DNA from: Glomus cerebriforme
Lineage: Eukaryota; Glomeromycota; Glomeromycetes; Glomerales; Glomeraceae
Length of the DNA: 64,000 nt
Assembly: GCA_003550305.1 (NCBI GenBank)
Contig: QKYT01000204.1
Coordinates: 21,559-85,558, forward strand
Direction of reading: 5' to 3'
The position numbers and the translations under genes are program-made. How positions within the stretch are numbered: position 1 is the first letter of the stretch; each line of letters opens with the position of its first letter. This document shows positions 35,535 through 48,789 of this stretch, piece after piece. The notes under the pieces are model-generated. The model did no database searches. It saw only the letters and a program-made list of their open reading frames with translations, and had not been told where the DNA came from.

Positions 35535-35718
35535 AATTTTTACTATAAATTTTAAGCATAAATGTCTAAAGTCATTTGAAAATATCAAATGACCTCAAAC
35601 TATCTCAAGTATTCAAGGAATATTATTGAAAAGGTTAGTGTTTCGGTCAACCTGTGTAGCAAATTTAAAAGGAGTAGAGAAAGAAGATGGATCAGCCTGG
35701 TTTTGATAAAGAAAATCT

Positions 35719-35743
35719 GACTAGTTCGGGAGGAGAACTAGTC
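35719..35743. other. Hairpin, 9-bp perfect stem
   Basis: GACTAGTTC / GAACTAGTC with the 7-base loop GGGAGGA. A second pair, TCAAAGACC and GGTCTTTGA, lies about 60 bp downstream (near 35777 and 35835). Two perfect stems in a GC-richer patch could belong to a structured RNA, but no transcript boundary is visible. Confidence 0.4.
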
Positions 35744-36686
35744 TATGTATCTTTTTTCTTTCTTATTTTTGCTAATCAAAGACCTCTTCTGTTTTAGGTT
35801 TTGTTATATGAATCTGAAGAAGACCTGTTTGGTTGGTCTTTGACCTTCATTCCTAAAGCTATATGAAAGATAGCTTCCAGGTGACTCTTATTTAATGGTA
35901 ACAATCTTTGACATGTTTTTCTTTCTTATTTTCAAATATATTAATAACAATAATAATTTAATATTAATTTTTCCTACTTTTTTTTTTTTTTTATTATTAT
36001 TAGAACATTATAAATCAATTTATACATTTAAATTTATTTTTACGCTTTTTTTACTTCTTATAATTTTTAAAATAATCTCCTTTGAATAAAATTAATGACT
36101 CTTTTTTGATTCAAAATTTGATTCTCTTTTCTAAATATTTTTGCAAATGGTTGACTAGCTCTTCAGTAAAACATCTTGTCCCATTTATCGTAATATAATA
36201 TCATTTAAGCATAAACATTTACTGTAATGATATAAATAATTAAAGGGACCAAAATCATGTAAAAAAAAATGCTTACTTCGGAAGGTTATAATTCACTTGA
36301 TTAGAATGGAAAGAATTCAAGACATTATAATTAGTCTTTTATTTAAAGTCATAAAATATGAAAGTTTTATATCTGGATCTTTATCGTCATCGTCATTAAT
36401 AATGATCTACATTTTTATGAAATAGTATATTCTCTTTCTATAATTTATTTAGTCTCTAATTAAAATGAAATATAATTTTATTCAACAACTCCTTTATTAA
36501 ATTATGAATATATATATATAGTACATAACAATTATCTTTAATTCAAATATATATAATATATATATATATATATTCATAATTTTATTTTAACACGAAATAA
36601 ACCGAAATAAACGAAAAAAAAAAACTAAATCTATTTTTAATCAAAGAACAAATAATAAATGAGATATCATCAAATTTACAAGATAT

Positions 36687-38193
36687 TTAAACTTCTTTTT
36701 TTATGATTTGAAATACTTCATAATCTTCAATTGAAAATAAATTTTCAGTATCTCTTATCTTTTTCTCATAACTTTGTTGTTTACACCAATTATAATTATA
36801 TTCTTTCGTACAATCATTTTCTTCCACACTTATAAAAATATCAGTAGCAAATATGGGACCACATTCAACGTGATAAGATAAAGCTTTATTTTGATCTTCC
36901 ACATGACTTTTAATTGCCTCTTTAAAATCATTCTTACTTTTAAAGGAAAATATAAAACTATCCCCTGTTTTACCATATTCACCATTATATGATTCTTTCC
37001 ATATTAAAGGATTATATCCTCCAATAATTTCTTCAGAATCTTTTAATTTAATAAATGTAACAGTATAAGGTATGTTATCACATAATGTATGAAAGTTTTT
37101 AGGAGTAAAACCATCTCTACTTCCTCTTAATAATAATTTAAATTTATAAGGTAAATATAATTCTCTTTTATTTTTAATATCAACATTATCAATCCAAGCA
37201 GAAATTAAGGATACAATGTTAATATTAATAATTTTTGAACTAAGTTCATCAGATCTAGGATATGAAATATTATTTGGAATTTCAATTTCAGGATCCAAAT
37301 GATATTCTAATAAACCTTCATAAAGTTGACGTTTCAAAAGTTTTCTATAAGGACGAACTTGACGTAAAAAATCTTTGGAAGATAAACCAAAAAATCTAAT
37401 TAAAGGTAAACAATTTTGTAAAGTAGTTTCCATCGCTTTATAATCATTATCTGACCAAGTTGCAGGATCCAAATTAAGAGAAGGATTTTGAGCAAGACCC
37501 CATTTTAATACATAATCCCAAATTTTAACTTCATCTAATTGTAAATCATCACGTCTAATGAGTGAAATTAAAAATTTTTCAGCAAGCGAAGTAAATCCAA
37601 GTGATTTAAATATTTTTTCAGGGGATTTAGCCATATAATCGGTACAAAATTGTTGAAGTTCTAAAAGAGAATTAGATTGAAAACTCGTTTGATAAGTAAG
37701 TTCAAATTGTTGTTTCATATATTCAGCTTTGTTTTCAATTAAATATTTTTGTAAATAATCGACTAGTTCTTGTAGGTGAAGTTGATCAGCGGCAGATAAT
37801 ATTTTTAAAATTACCGGAATGTCTTGCTCATCTAAAGAAATGATACCGCCATAAATGTATCTATTAAAAAAAAAAAAAAAAAAATGGTTGTTAAAATAAT
37901 ATATTTAAATATATTAATAAAAATTTTATTATAAATATAACTTACGTTAAAATAGTCTGAAAAGTATCGGGCGAAATATTTGGTAACTTAATATTATTCA
38001 AATCCTTATCTTTTTTATTAGAATCCAAGGTTTGTCGTAAAAATGGAGAGCGGTAACACAAAATAATCTTATGTGCACGAAATATTTTTGCGTATGGATC
38101 TTTACCGACTTCAATCGTAATATCATAATATTTATCATCTTCCAAAATTTCAATATAATTTTTACTCAATCTTGGGAAAAATTGGATTGGCAT
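36687..38193 (-). CDS. BTB-BACK-TLDc domain protein (473 aa)
   Basis: Two exons: 38193-37946 and 37860-36687, joined across an 85-bp GTAAGT...ATAG intron that keeps frame (ILT then YIYGG). BTB domain about 21-125 (YYDITIEVG, FRAHKIILCYRSPFLRQ, FQTILTYIYGG, AADQLHLQELVDYLQKYL). BACK region about 145-260 (EKFLISLIRRDDLQLDEVKI, WDYVLKWG, LIRFFGLSSKDFL). TLDc domain about 290-473 (YKFKLLLRGSRDGF, TPKNFHTLCD, IIGGYNPLIW, FIFSF, GPIFATDIFIS). BTB-BACK proteins often serve as Cullin-3 substrate adaptors, and TLDc domains are linked to oxidative-stress protection and V-ATPase binding. The combination is one of the large expanded families of Rhizophagus. Substrate unknown. Degraded copies lie on both sides. 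Confidence 0.93.
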
Positions 38194-39594
38194 TTCTTAT
38201 TTTACGTATATAAAGATTTTTAATTTTTTTTAGATTGTAAAAAAAAAAAAATTTTTTGGAGAGAGAATAAATTTATTGTCGATCAAATTTATTAATGAAT
38301 ATTTAAAAGGAATAAAAAAAAAAGGGGAATGAAGTTATTTTTGGAAATTCCATGGAATAATTTTATTATGCATACCAAGCAGGTTTTTTTTGTATAATAA
38401 TATATTAAATACGGTATAGTAAAAAAAAAAAAAGGCTCGAATATACTACATGATCGTCATTCGTGATTCGTCAGTCGACATCTTAAAAAAATCTGGTGTA
38501 ATCAATGAATCGTGCGTACATTACTACATTAAGTAATCAATTATGGAAAATTTTATTCGTACCGCCTATAATAAAACTCACTCTAACCTAAACTTAACAG
38601 AAAACATAAAGATGGAGAAAGTACAAAAGTTCCGGGAAGGTAAATCGACAAAAGCTATTCTAAAACTTGAACCTCAATCACCAAAAATATATTATTGAAT
38701 TAAAATTGCAATCTGCAATGAATTTAATTTTAAATTTATAATATAGATTCTATTCTGTTATATTATTATTTTTTCATCATGTCACATTTTCATGTGTCAT
38801 TTTTTTTAATTATGTATATTTCTTTTCGTGTTCGCTAATACGCACCAGGTTAAATTCAGATCATCGGTTCCATTAGTAATGTTACCAATTGAATCAAATA
38901 AAGAAAATACATTAACGGTTCTTGCAGACCAAAATGCATGGTTTTACTATCAAAAACTATCATTTAGTGGCTCTAACCTAATACCTCCCTTAGAATGATT
39001 TTTAAAAATATTTTTAGTAAATATATTATAAAAAGATCATAATTATATCTTATTGTTTATATTTTTGGTACAATGTTACTGAAAATTTAAATTCTTAATT
39101 TTATTATTATTATTATTTTTTTTAAAAAAAAGATAAACATAAACTGTCTGATTGAAATTTCCGAGAATGTATTTGACAAAACAAATAATTTATTGCATTA
39201 CATGGTCGAGTTCTGTTCCAAACTAACCTAAATATGTTGTGTTTGGGACATGGTCAGGTTGGGTATTATAGGACATAGAATTATTGTTTTTTCCTCTTTT
39301 GAATTTGCTGGAATACTTCGTATTTTCTGTTAAAAATTTATTTTTTGTACTTTTTCACAATATTATCCTTCCACTTTTAAGAAAAAATCCGTACCAAAGT
39401 ACAGGATCATAACAACTCGATAAAATAGAATCATATTTTACTACACAACTTAAAAATGGAACTTTAGCTCTCTTAACGAGCGATAATTTGAATTCAGATG
39501 GTAAATAACATTTAAATTAACAATCTTTGGATCATTAATTCAATCAATATTTCTATTAGGAATTATAAGTACATAAAATTAAGAAGTTTTAATA

Positions 39595-39895
39595 AAGAAT
39601 TGGATTGAAAACTTGTTCGATGAGTAAACTCAAAATCTATTTTATCCATTCAGATTTCTTTTCAGTTGTGAATAGTCAACCAGTTTTCGAAGAAGAAGCT
39701 CATTAACAGCAATCAATATTTTTAAATATTTGCAGTTTTTTCCCTATTTAATGAAATGATACCACCATAAATATTACAAATAATTTAATATATTTAAAAG
39801 ATATTAATTAAAATAATCATCTAACTTCAATTATAACGTTTCAACACTCAAAATTTCAATATACTATAATTTTGACTTAATCTGGAGTTGCCATT
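39595..39895 (-). pseudogene. Decayed copy of the BTB-BACK-TLDc gene
   Basis: The DNA matches the neighbouring BTB gene in the same orientation. 39598-39650 aligns with 37668-37725, followed by matches through the exon-2 start (GAAATGATACCACCATAAAT at about 39763). Near 39850-39895 the first ~20 codons of exon 1 are recognisable, including the start ATG context. Most of exon 1 is deleted, and stops break the rest. It is a local duplicate about 2 kb upstream of the live gene. Confidence 0.75.
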
Positions 39896-40613
39896 TCTTT
39901 TTAAAGAAAATTGGAACAAGAAAAATTTTAAGAAATAACTTGTTTAATGTAAAATAATATAGAAAAACCTTTACATAAATATTCTTTATAATTTGAGGTA
40001 ATCAATAAATAGTGATCAGAAGCAAATGCGAAATCATGATTAAATTCAAATTATTATAAAAATGGTTTGAAGTCAATTTGATATCATCATTCTTTTTTAT
40101 TGATGGGACTGTAATTTTTTCCGGATCGAGGACAAATTAAACCTAAAATAGTAATAGCATTAGAATACCTATTTTATAACATATTAAATCACGTTTCTAA
40201 AAGATGATAAAGATTAAAGTCATATGATATTTAAAAAAATTTTTGTTTTTTTTTTAACTCGCGTAAGAACAAAAACAAAAAAAAAAAATTTTTTGTAAAG
40301 ATCTAATGGTAAATAATAGGTTCTCGTTCTTATTCCGGCTCGGCGATAATAGCAAGATTAACAGAGCCACAAGATAAGTTAATTTTTTGATTTGTGATTT
40401 TTGTTGTTTGATTTCTTAATAATCCCAACCTATTTTAACGAATAGAATTTTAAATTTATAAAGATATCGTTGAAATCGTTATAGTTTGGCACAGTATATA
40501 AATTGTGGCTTATCTTTTCATTCTACACAGCAATTTAGACTCTCTTGATCCGTAAATAAATCTAAGCCATAATTTTTTTTCTTTTCTTTTTGACGCAGTT
40601 TTTCAAATAACTT

Positions 40614-40937
40614 ACCAGAAGTCTCTTCCAAATATCATTACATTTATTTACTTTTTTTTTTTTATCAATCTTCATATATTACTGTACGGTATATTATTCT
40701 ATAATAAGCCAGAAACTTTTTCTTTGACACAGCCCAATTTTCTTTAAAATATAATAAATATTTCATCATCCAATTCATATTTTAACATATTTTTTTTTAT
40801 CAATCTTCATATATATAATACATACTACTCTCTCAGCATAATAAACCAGAACATTTTTTTTAAACATAGCCCAATTTTATCACTTATTAAAAAATATTTC
40901 CCCAGAATTCTCTTCCGTCATTACATTTATTTCTTTC
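40614..40937. repeat. Degenerate tandem duplication
   Basis: A block containing TTTATCAATCTTCATATAT, AATAAGCCAGAA and ACAGCCCAATTTT (40655-40745) is repeated with drift about 130 bp later (40785-40880: TTTATCAATCTTCATATAT, AATAAACCAGAA, ATAGCCCAATTTT). Outside this, CCAGAAGTCTCTTCC...CATTACATTTATTT at 40616-40650 recurs at 40900-40937. This is noncoding duplication of a larger unit. Confidence 0.65.
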
Positions 40938-43900
40938 CTTATATTAAACAAATCCTTTTACCAACCTTAACTTATACTAAACTTATCAAATATTTCATTT
41001 AATTGAAAACTTTTCAATTTTAATAATTCTCGTTTAAAATTCAACATTTTATTTTCTATAGCTGGAAAAATCAATTATGCTATTACGTAAGGAGAACGCA
41101 AAAATACCCGTATTAATTATTAATATAATTTATACATTTCCTTTTTATAAAATCTAAAAAATTTCTTCTCTAGAAGAGAATTAGATTTTTATTAGATTAA
41201 ATTTCACCAGTTTTTTTAATAACATTCCTTATTACTTCTTAAATAAAAGATATATTCACCCCTTAAATCACCTCTTATTTAAACATCAGATACACTGATA
41301 CAGTACATCAGCAGCACCATCACCACAAGAAAAGAGAGTTGGAAGAATCAACCAAAAATATAGATTTATTGTCATCGTCATTATTATCATCAATTGAATT
41401 GATCCATGCATGGAAGATGTTCATTTATTTCGAATTTCACCTCCATTCATTTTATATAGATTAAATAGATTAAAACCTCAATTATTAACTTCATATTTGA
41501 AAGTTCTTAGTTTTGAAAAATAATTATCATATCTAAATCACATGGAGATAAAACTGATAGAATAAGGTTTACTCAACAGGAAATTAAAATTATGAATCCA
41601 AAACTATCAAAATTATAAAATATACATCTTCCAAACTATTATGAGGATTTTAAAAGAAGCACCTATTGATATTTGAGAAATTTATGGTCATATTAGATAT
41701 TTATTCAAAGTGATTTTCAATCAATTGATAGGAATAATTCCACCATTATTTCCGTTCCAAAGTACGGATTTTGGATATTCTTTTCTTGAAAACTGATTTT
41801 AACATTTCTGAAAGTAGTTAAATTATAATTAGGGGAATTCAAAAATATCAATTATTTGGATATTTTATTATATAAATACCATCTCAATTCTCCCATCCTC
41901 CTTTTCCTCATTATCCTGTCATTCAAATATATATCCTAAGAAATATTATGATTGTGAACAAAAGTTTGCTAATGCAGGCATTAGAGCACGCTAATACACA
42001 TCCGTTTAGAAATGTTAGACCAAGTCCTACTATTTCTTCAAAAAAATATTAGACTAGAAACATCATGTATCGGATTAACTCCTATTAACACTGAAACTCT
42101 TTGGAGTTTTTTTCAATAATATAGTAATTATCACATGTTTTAATGTGGAAACCCAAAGAAAATTGATCAATACATCTCAGCAAGATGAACTTATTGAAAT
42201 AATATAGTAAAATACTGAACTATGTTATACTTGTAAGTTGTAACCAAAAGTCCAGCACCCCAAGTCAAAAATGTAAAAAGGTTTTCCTCATCTTTTTAGT
42301 GAACTACTTATCACGAAGAAGATACCTGCCATTACATTTACAAATACCTAACCAACACAACCAAAGATAAAATTACAAAACTTGGCACAATGATGAAACA
42401 ATTATGGATTACTTGGCAATTTCCAATGGAAAGAATGTGCGGATTGCTTTTTTTTTTATAAATTCAAATATTAAAAATAATTATTATTTGGAGGATTTTC
42501 AAATCTTATCCAAGATTCTCCTCACGAATTAAACATGGTTGGCTACTTTTACATAATATCCAAATGCCAATCTTATTTAATGGCACATGATACCTGATGA
42601 GGATATAAATGATGATAGGATAACATCAGACATTTTAAAAGATGATGTTATATTAAATATTAAAGATTTATAGAATAACTGGTGCTATGGTGCTGCTGCT
42701 ATGGAGGGAAATCATAAATAATACAATTAAAATTGATTGAAAACTAAAGTATTGTATAAGTTCAAGCATATTAGGAAAAATATAAAAGACAACATTTTTA
42801 CTAGCTAAGGACCCGGACACGCTATCTAAAAAGGGTACTGATATACATTCATTGATGAGTAAGGATGTAAGTTTCCCATTTGAACTGACAAAGACTGCTT
42901 AAAAAAGAGCATACAGAAAGTTTAAAGATGCACCTACAAACGACGAGTAATACACTTTATCAAAAAAAGTTTCTGTTGGTGAATTACACACTTTAAACAT
43001 TAATGATGAAAAAAGTTGATCAGCATTATTCCAGTTATAGACAATATTATTATTATCTTAAAACCAGTAAATGAGCGGTTTTCATTTTATCATTTTAAAA
43101 CTATTGATAATATCTATTTTGTTTCTGCTATTAATTCTCTCATCCCTTTATTATAAAGGAAATGAATTTAATTAAAATGAAAGTTCTTATTCATAATTTT
43201 TAAAAAAATTATAGTGCACTTTTTTATTTAAAGAAAAAATCACTAAAAATAATTATTTTAGCTATAACATTAGGATATATCATAATGCTAGATGTGAACA
43301 TATATTTTTTGGATTTATGACAAAAAAAAGATAATATTTACCTCAACAGTTGGAACTTAAAAAGCCATCTAGGTATTCCATCAGATTTTTATATGTTGAC
43401 AAAAAGTGTTATCGAACCAACCAATGAATCAAGAGAAGGTGTGAAAGAGCATGTTTCTGAAATTCGAAAGTTGATATTTCAGCAATATCTAAAGAAATTT
43501 TAGAAATTGAGAGAAAAAAGTTAATTGTAGAAATTGTAAAGAAAATAAAATGATTGTATCAGCACAAGATAATAATATACCAAGAATTAGAGGTTCAACT
43601 AGCCATATACTCTCAACATTTCAGAAGTTAAAAAAAAATAAAATAATTATCTATCTTTCTGTGAAAGAAGGTGGTACATTCTTTTTTTACTTGTAAAAAC
43701 TGTCAGATTGATATAAAAAATATTGATTTGAAAATAAATTCTAAAAACTTTTGAAGTGCTGATATTTAAAAAACTAGATAACAAAGATGTAACAAAGTTA
43801 GTAATGAAAGAATGATAAATATAAATTTACAAATTTATTTATCATATTTGATAAGGAAAATTAAATTTATTGTAAGATTTCATAAGATTTATGTGAATTT

Positions 43901-44029
43901 ATATTATATAAAAACTCAAATTAAATATACAAATTAAATTTCTTTTATTTCTTTTAAAAATTATATAATCATACAAAAATATATATTAATATAATATTTT
44001 AATATTAATTACAATCTTTTTAATTTACA

Positions 44030-47000
44030 TTATGATGAATCATAACCAAATTCTTTATCATCCCAATCCCATAAAGAATTTCTAACTTTTAAATTTTCTT
44101 TTATAAATACATCTTTACTTTCTGCAATTCTTTCTTCATATACGCTATATAATTTTTCATTCTTTTTCTTATCACATGTTTCTTTCCAATTATTAAAACA
44201 TGATGGTCTACCTAAATAAAAAATATATTTTGGATCTGGATCTAAAGGCAAAAAATGAATATCATCTAATGCTTCATAATCTGAAATGCTTTCTGCTCTA
44301 AATCTTAATAATGCATTATTTGCTTGTGTACTAGCCTCAGAATAAATTCCACTTAAAAAAAACGCAAATAAAATTTAGTGCTTATCTTTATAATAAATTA
44401 AATAGGATAATTTTACTTACCCCATGAAAGCAATAAACATGTTTTGTAAAACCGTTACCACGAAGATACTAGCAAGTAATGTTAATGTTTCTACAGCCCA
44501 AAAATCCCAAGTATCATTTTGTATATAAGTCCCACTCAACCAAAAATAAGATGATATTAATGAATCAAGAAAATTTGAATTTGGATTATCCAATCTATTA
44601 TTCGGATCAAAATCACGTGTTATAGTAACATCAATAGGTTCATTTGTTTTAGAATTTTTTAAGGAGAATGTATCAGATTTTTGAGTGACATTTGTATAAG
44701 TTGGGTGTTGTAATAAAATAAACCTATATATTAAAGATATATGTACATATTATTCTTTTTTTTTAAAAAAAAAAATGCAAAAAAAAATGTAAAATTAAAT
44801 AAATTAAACTTACATTGAATGAGCAAAAGCCGCAAGTACCAAAAACATGAACAAAAGGAAAATATATGATCTTTTTATAATATTTAAAATAATATATATA
44901 TATCTTGCGGTTTCTAAAAAGAAAAAAAAAGAATATATATTTTTGGCAATTTTTATTAAAAATATCATACAAATAAAATATTGATGAAATACCTGATAAC
45001 AAACGAAGATACAGAATCTAAAATTCAAATAATGTTAATATCATATTAATGATAAAAAAAATATTATTAACATAAATAAATATTTACAAATTCAAACCAG
45101 AGCATTAACATGGTAAAAGAAATGGCAACAGTTTTATTTTGAGTTGTAACTACATCTGCAAATCCATTTGAAAATTTAAATGAGCTTGTAACAAATATGG
45201 TCATAACAACCAATGGAGAAATAATAGCAATTAAATCAAAAAGATTGAAAAATTGAATATAATCTTTCCATCCAAGATGATTTAACTGTCTGTATTCTAC
45301 AAATAATAAGAAAATTCCCAAGTAGTAAAAATAAATTATCAAAACAAATAAAATATTATTAAGATTTCCAGTCAATTCAACATGAGAAAGGTAAAATCCG
45401 CATATAACAGCAAAACAAGTTGCATATAAAATAAAAAATACGTAAAGCCGAAGAAAATAATTCCTTGCTGGAATCCATCTGTATTTAATTGCAGCTTCCA
45501 TTGTTGGATTATTAAATATATCATTATCTTTTTCAGCTCTGATAATTTTAACAAATGGACTAAGTTTTGATGTTGATCGTGATAAATATCCTCGAGGAAC
45601 AAATGATAATAAAAATAATTTTGAAAGGAATGATCGCCGAATTTTCATTTGATCCTCCAATTGCTTTTCTACAATAATACTGGTAGCAAATTCATATAAA
45701 GGAACAATTCTTATTGTAGGTGGAATTTTTCTAAAAGGATTCGGAAAAATTTGTTGATATATTTTGGTATAAATCATTATATATTTCTCTCTAAGATATC
45801 TTAAATTAAATCGATGACTTGAATCATTAATAACTAATTTTGTATTTGGAGAGAATGCAATGAAACTTTGTTTTTTTTGTCTCCTCTTTTCAATTTCATA
45901 AGGTATAACATCTCTATAATCAATATTATGAGGCAACTCCGATCCCATAAAACACTCTTTATAAAAGATTTCCCTAGCATAATAACCTAGAAAAATAAAA
46001 AATAAAAATGAATGATGTTTATATAATAAATTTTGATAAACAATTAATTTAAATAGTTCGATTTACCCAATAATTTATGACCATATAATTCTGGAAGTGC
46101 TTTAGAGACAGTAATTAACCATCCAATATTCCAAACCGCGTTGTTGGTATAGTATTCTAAAAGATATCCTACAATGACAACATGACGATCAATGCGTCTA
46201 TCTAAAAAATTCATACAATTCATTTAGATTTTGTTACAAAACAATAAAAAATATATATATACTGTATATATATTATCATATATTAAAATTTTACCTTCTG
46301 AACAAAAACGAATTGCAATTTGTAAATCAGTTAATCCATGTATTTTTTCTTGTTCATTAACATCATCTTGACTCTCTTGTTTGTCCTCCGCATTTCTATA
46401 TTTTTCTTCAACTTTGATATAAATCGTGTCATCTTCCCATCGTTTAATCTGTGGTACATGTAAATACATATTTTTCTCACCAAATAAAATATATTTCACA
46501 AGAAAGGTAGAACCTCCAATGATAATATTACCCATAACATCATAACGAATATCCATTAATTTCCAAATTTCTGGTCTTTTCTTAATAAATCTCCAAATTA
46601 ATAGAGAAATCATATTTACTAATTTTACAAATTTATGACGATTTTTATCACCTACGAGTTTAAATCTTCGATAATTTAAATGTGCAAGAGCTTCACAAGC
46701 ATGTTTTACAGCAGTAACATGTCCATCTTGGTATGGCCATTTAATTTCAGCTTTATACTTAATACCATTATAAATCCAAGTTACTTTTAGATTAAAAGTT
46801 CTTTCTCCAACTTGTAATTCTTCTATTTTCAATATTCTTTCTTCATCATTATAATCTGGTACTGTATTGTTTGACCAAATATATTCAAGAAATAATCCAT
46901 CTTTATTTTTTTGCCAAATTTGTACTGTGGTTCTTCCAATAATTAATTGAATTGTTTCTTCTTCGTCCAGGTAGGCAGAAACCCGATGATATTTACTACC

Positions 47001-48555
47001 TACTACCCAAGGTTCTTTATTCCCAACCAATGGTTTTTCATCCTGAGGATTTTTTTTACGACGATAAATAATATGAGCTTGATTATTCTTTACATGTTTT
47101 TTTGGCATCATATATGAAGTTTTATCTGAAGGAATTAATTTACAATAAAAATAATCTCTTTTAGCCTCCACTTCTTTTGAATTCCATGACTCAAGTATTG
47201 AATTAACTTTTCCATTATCATCAATTGCTAAGAAGTCTCCATGACACCTTGAATTATAAGATCTACTTTCTAAATTCTTTGTTACAACAAAACTTTCATC
47301 ACCTTCATCACCTTCATAAAATTGAATAAAATTTTTAGCAGAGCTAAATAAGCTCCAAATTACGATTGTTGCAAGTTTTTTTTTTGGTATTTTAATAATT
47401 AACAATAATTCTTTGTCATTTTTAATAAATTCACCAAATATTATTTTAACATCTTTCCCAAAATCTTTACTTGCTATCTCCAAACCACTTTCAATATAAA
47501 ATAATAAAACAGAATCAATGCCATTTGAAAACATCAAAAGAAGTCTATTTCGGGAAATTGAGAGAATTGGTTTAGAAAACTTTTTATAAAAATGTTTATC
47601 TAATCGTTCCTGAAAAGTTTGTTCCATTTCCATTGTAATTAAATTGAATAATTGTATAGCTTGAATGCCTTGTTTATATTGTTCAATCACAAAATAATGA
47701 TCAAAAATACATGATTCTATTCTTTCAAAACAAGGGTTGATATTGTATAATTTAATTAATTCATCTTTAAGCAATTTTGGATAAGAAAAATGCTTTTCGA
47801 TATTTTTCTTTAAGAAAGGATATTTATCGCCAAATGTATATCTAAAAATTCCTTCAGCATTAAAAATAAAGCATCGTATTTTTTCAACATTGATAGATTC
47901 TTTTGTAGTAAATGGAGAATGAGCGAATCTAACAATTCCACCTCTTTTATATTCTCCATATTTGTTTGGCTTGCTGAATGATCCTGATTCTTCTTTCACC
48001 ATACGATAAATTATAGTCTTACCATGCTGCTGATTTTTTTGATTAGACAACATATCACTTTTTTCCACAAATGATATTGCAATATAAATAATTTGTTCAA
48101 CAAAATTTGATAATGCTGTTTGAAACATAGGATAATCATTGTCTTTTTCGATATTTGGAAAATCATTTTTGTCAACTTGAAATGGCTCCTCTTCAGATAT
48201 TTCATCTTTTCGTTTCATCTCAATAATTTTAAATTGTAACGTATCTAAAAAAAAGAAAAGAAGAATAAAAAATAATTTCTCAATTTTAACAATGTAATAT
48301 AATATATTTACTGTTATTAAATGTGAAAATATATTCTCCATCTGGACTTATAGCTAAATGCCAACATGTCTTAGCAGCTGTCTTTTTATTAGTCGCTTGT
48401 TTGGAANNNACAAAAAAAAAAAAAAAGAAGTAATTAGTTGAGAAAAAAATATATATATATATATATATACATTTTTTTTATTAGAAAAAAAATTAATATT
48501 TACAAGATGCAAAGGATTCTGTATCTGTTGATGTATTGAACATCCCTTCCGACAT
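44030..48555 (-). CDS. Ion-transport-domain (TRP-like) six-TM membrane protein, about 1293 aa
   Basis: Nine exons, all frame-consistent: 48555-48504, about 48407-48312, 48244-46295, 46201-46067, 45986-45088, 45017-44993, 44913-44814, 44723-44421, 44351-44030. The N-terminal half (to about residue 740) is soluble; it starts with a WD-like WHLAISPDGEYIFTF and is probably a beta-propeller plus helical linker. Six hydrophobic segments follow at about 920-944, 953-975, 989-1012, 1029-1052, 1067-1090 and 1155-1187. The fourth is followed by LYLRLL. A loop before the last (SYFWLSGTYI) may be the pore. This layout fits Ion_trans (PF00520) channels of TRP type. Ion selectivity cannot be read. The acceptor of exon 2 lies under NNN, so that boundary is inferred from frame. 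Relics of the family lie at 32225 and 51465. Confidence 0.88.
48407..48409. other. Three ambiguous bases at a predicted splice acceptor
   Basis: On the - strand the context is T15 then TGT NNN TTCCAAACAAG. Frame arithmetic of the ion-channel gene requires AG at 48409-48408 and the first exon base at 48407. The Ns thus most likely hide the acceptor AG of intron 1. Confidence 0.6.
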
Positions 48556-48789
48556 ATTGATGGATAAGAAATATGTTCATAAATCTTTTTCAGATTTTTT
48601 TTTTCTTTCGTTATCTCTTACGGTGTACATTTATAAATGTTTTTTTTCTTACAAAATTCGTACGCGTGATATCATAGAAATTAATTTTCAATATCACTAT
48701 TTTTATTTAATCGACATGTTGAATTACCCGATTTTTGCGTAATTAATAATTTTAATAAAATCTTTTTGGTGCAAAGCTGTGCAAAAATT

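Larger units (their letters stand above)
34308..36686. other. Intergenic with repeats, hairpins and a weak BTB relic
   Basis: Contains the promoter of the Q/N-rich gene, long T/A runs near 34880-34920, a short tandem repeat at 35480-35534 and a GC-richer patch with inverted repeats at 35640-35890. A 45-bp piece at 36125-36170 resembles the BTB/BACK junction region of the gene at 36687-38193 (its 37730-37780 part), same orientation, at roughly 70% identity by eye. No intact gene. Confidence 0.5.
38194..44029. other. Intergenic with BTB relic, tandem duplication and decayed coding tracts
   Basis: Beyond the BTB gene promoter, 38612-38698 (+) encodes a 28-codon frame starting MEKVQKFREGKSTKAILKLE. 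About 38847-38998 (+) is an open block containing VPLVMLPIESNKENTLTVLA after an acceptor-like CACCAG. These could be two exons of a lost or unrecognised gene, but the frame cannot be joined without a change. A BTB relic is at 39595-39895 and a duplicated block at 40614-40937. From about 41.9 to 43.6 kb the + strand has protein-like but stop-rich frames (for example DPDTLSKKGTDIHSLMSKD near 42815) of unknown family. Confidence 0.45.

Noticed and set aside
44763..45028. Separate small hydrophobic ORFs on the - strand
   Set aside because: They are exons 6-7 of the ion-channel gene read through introns.
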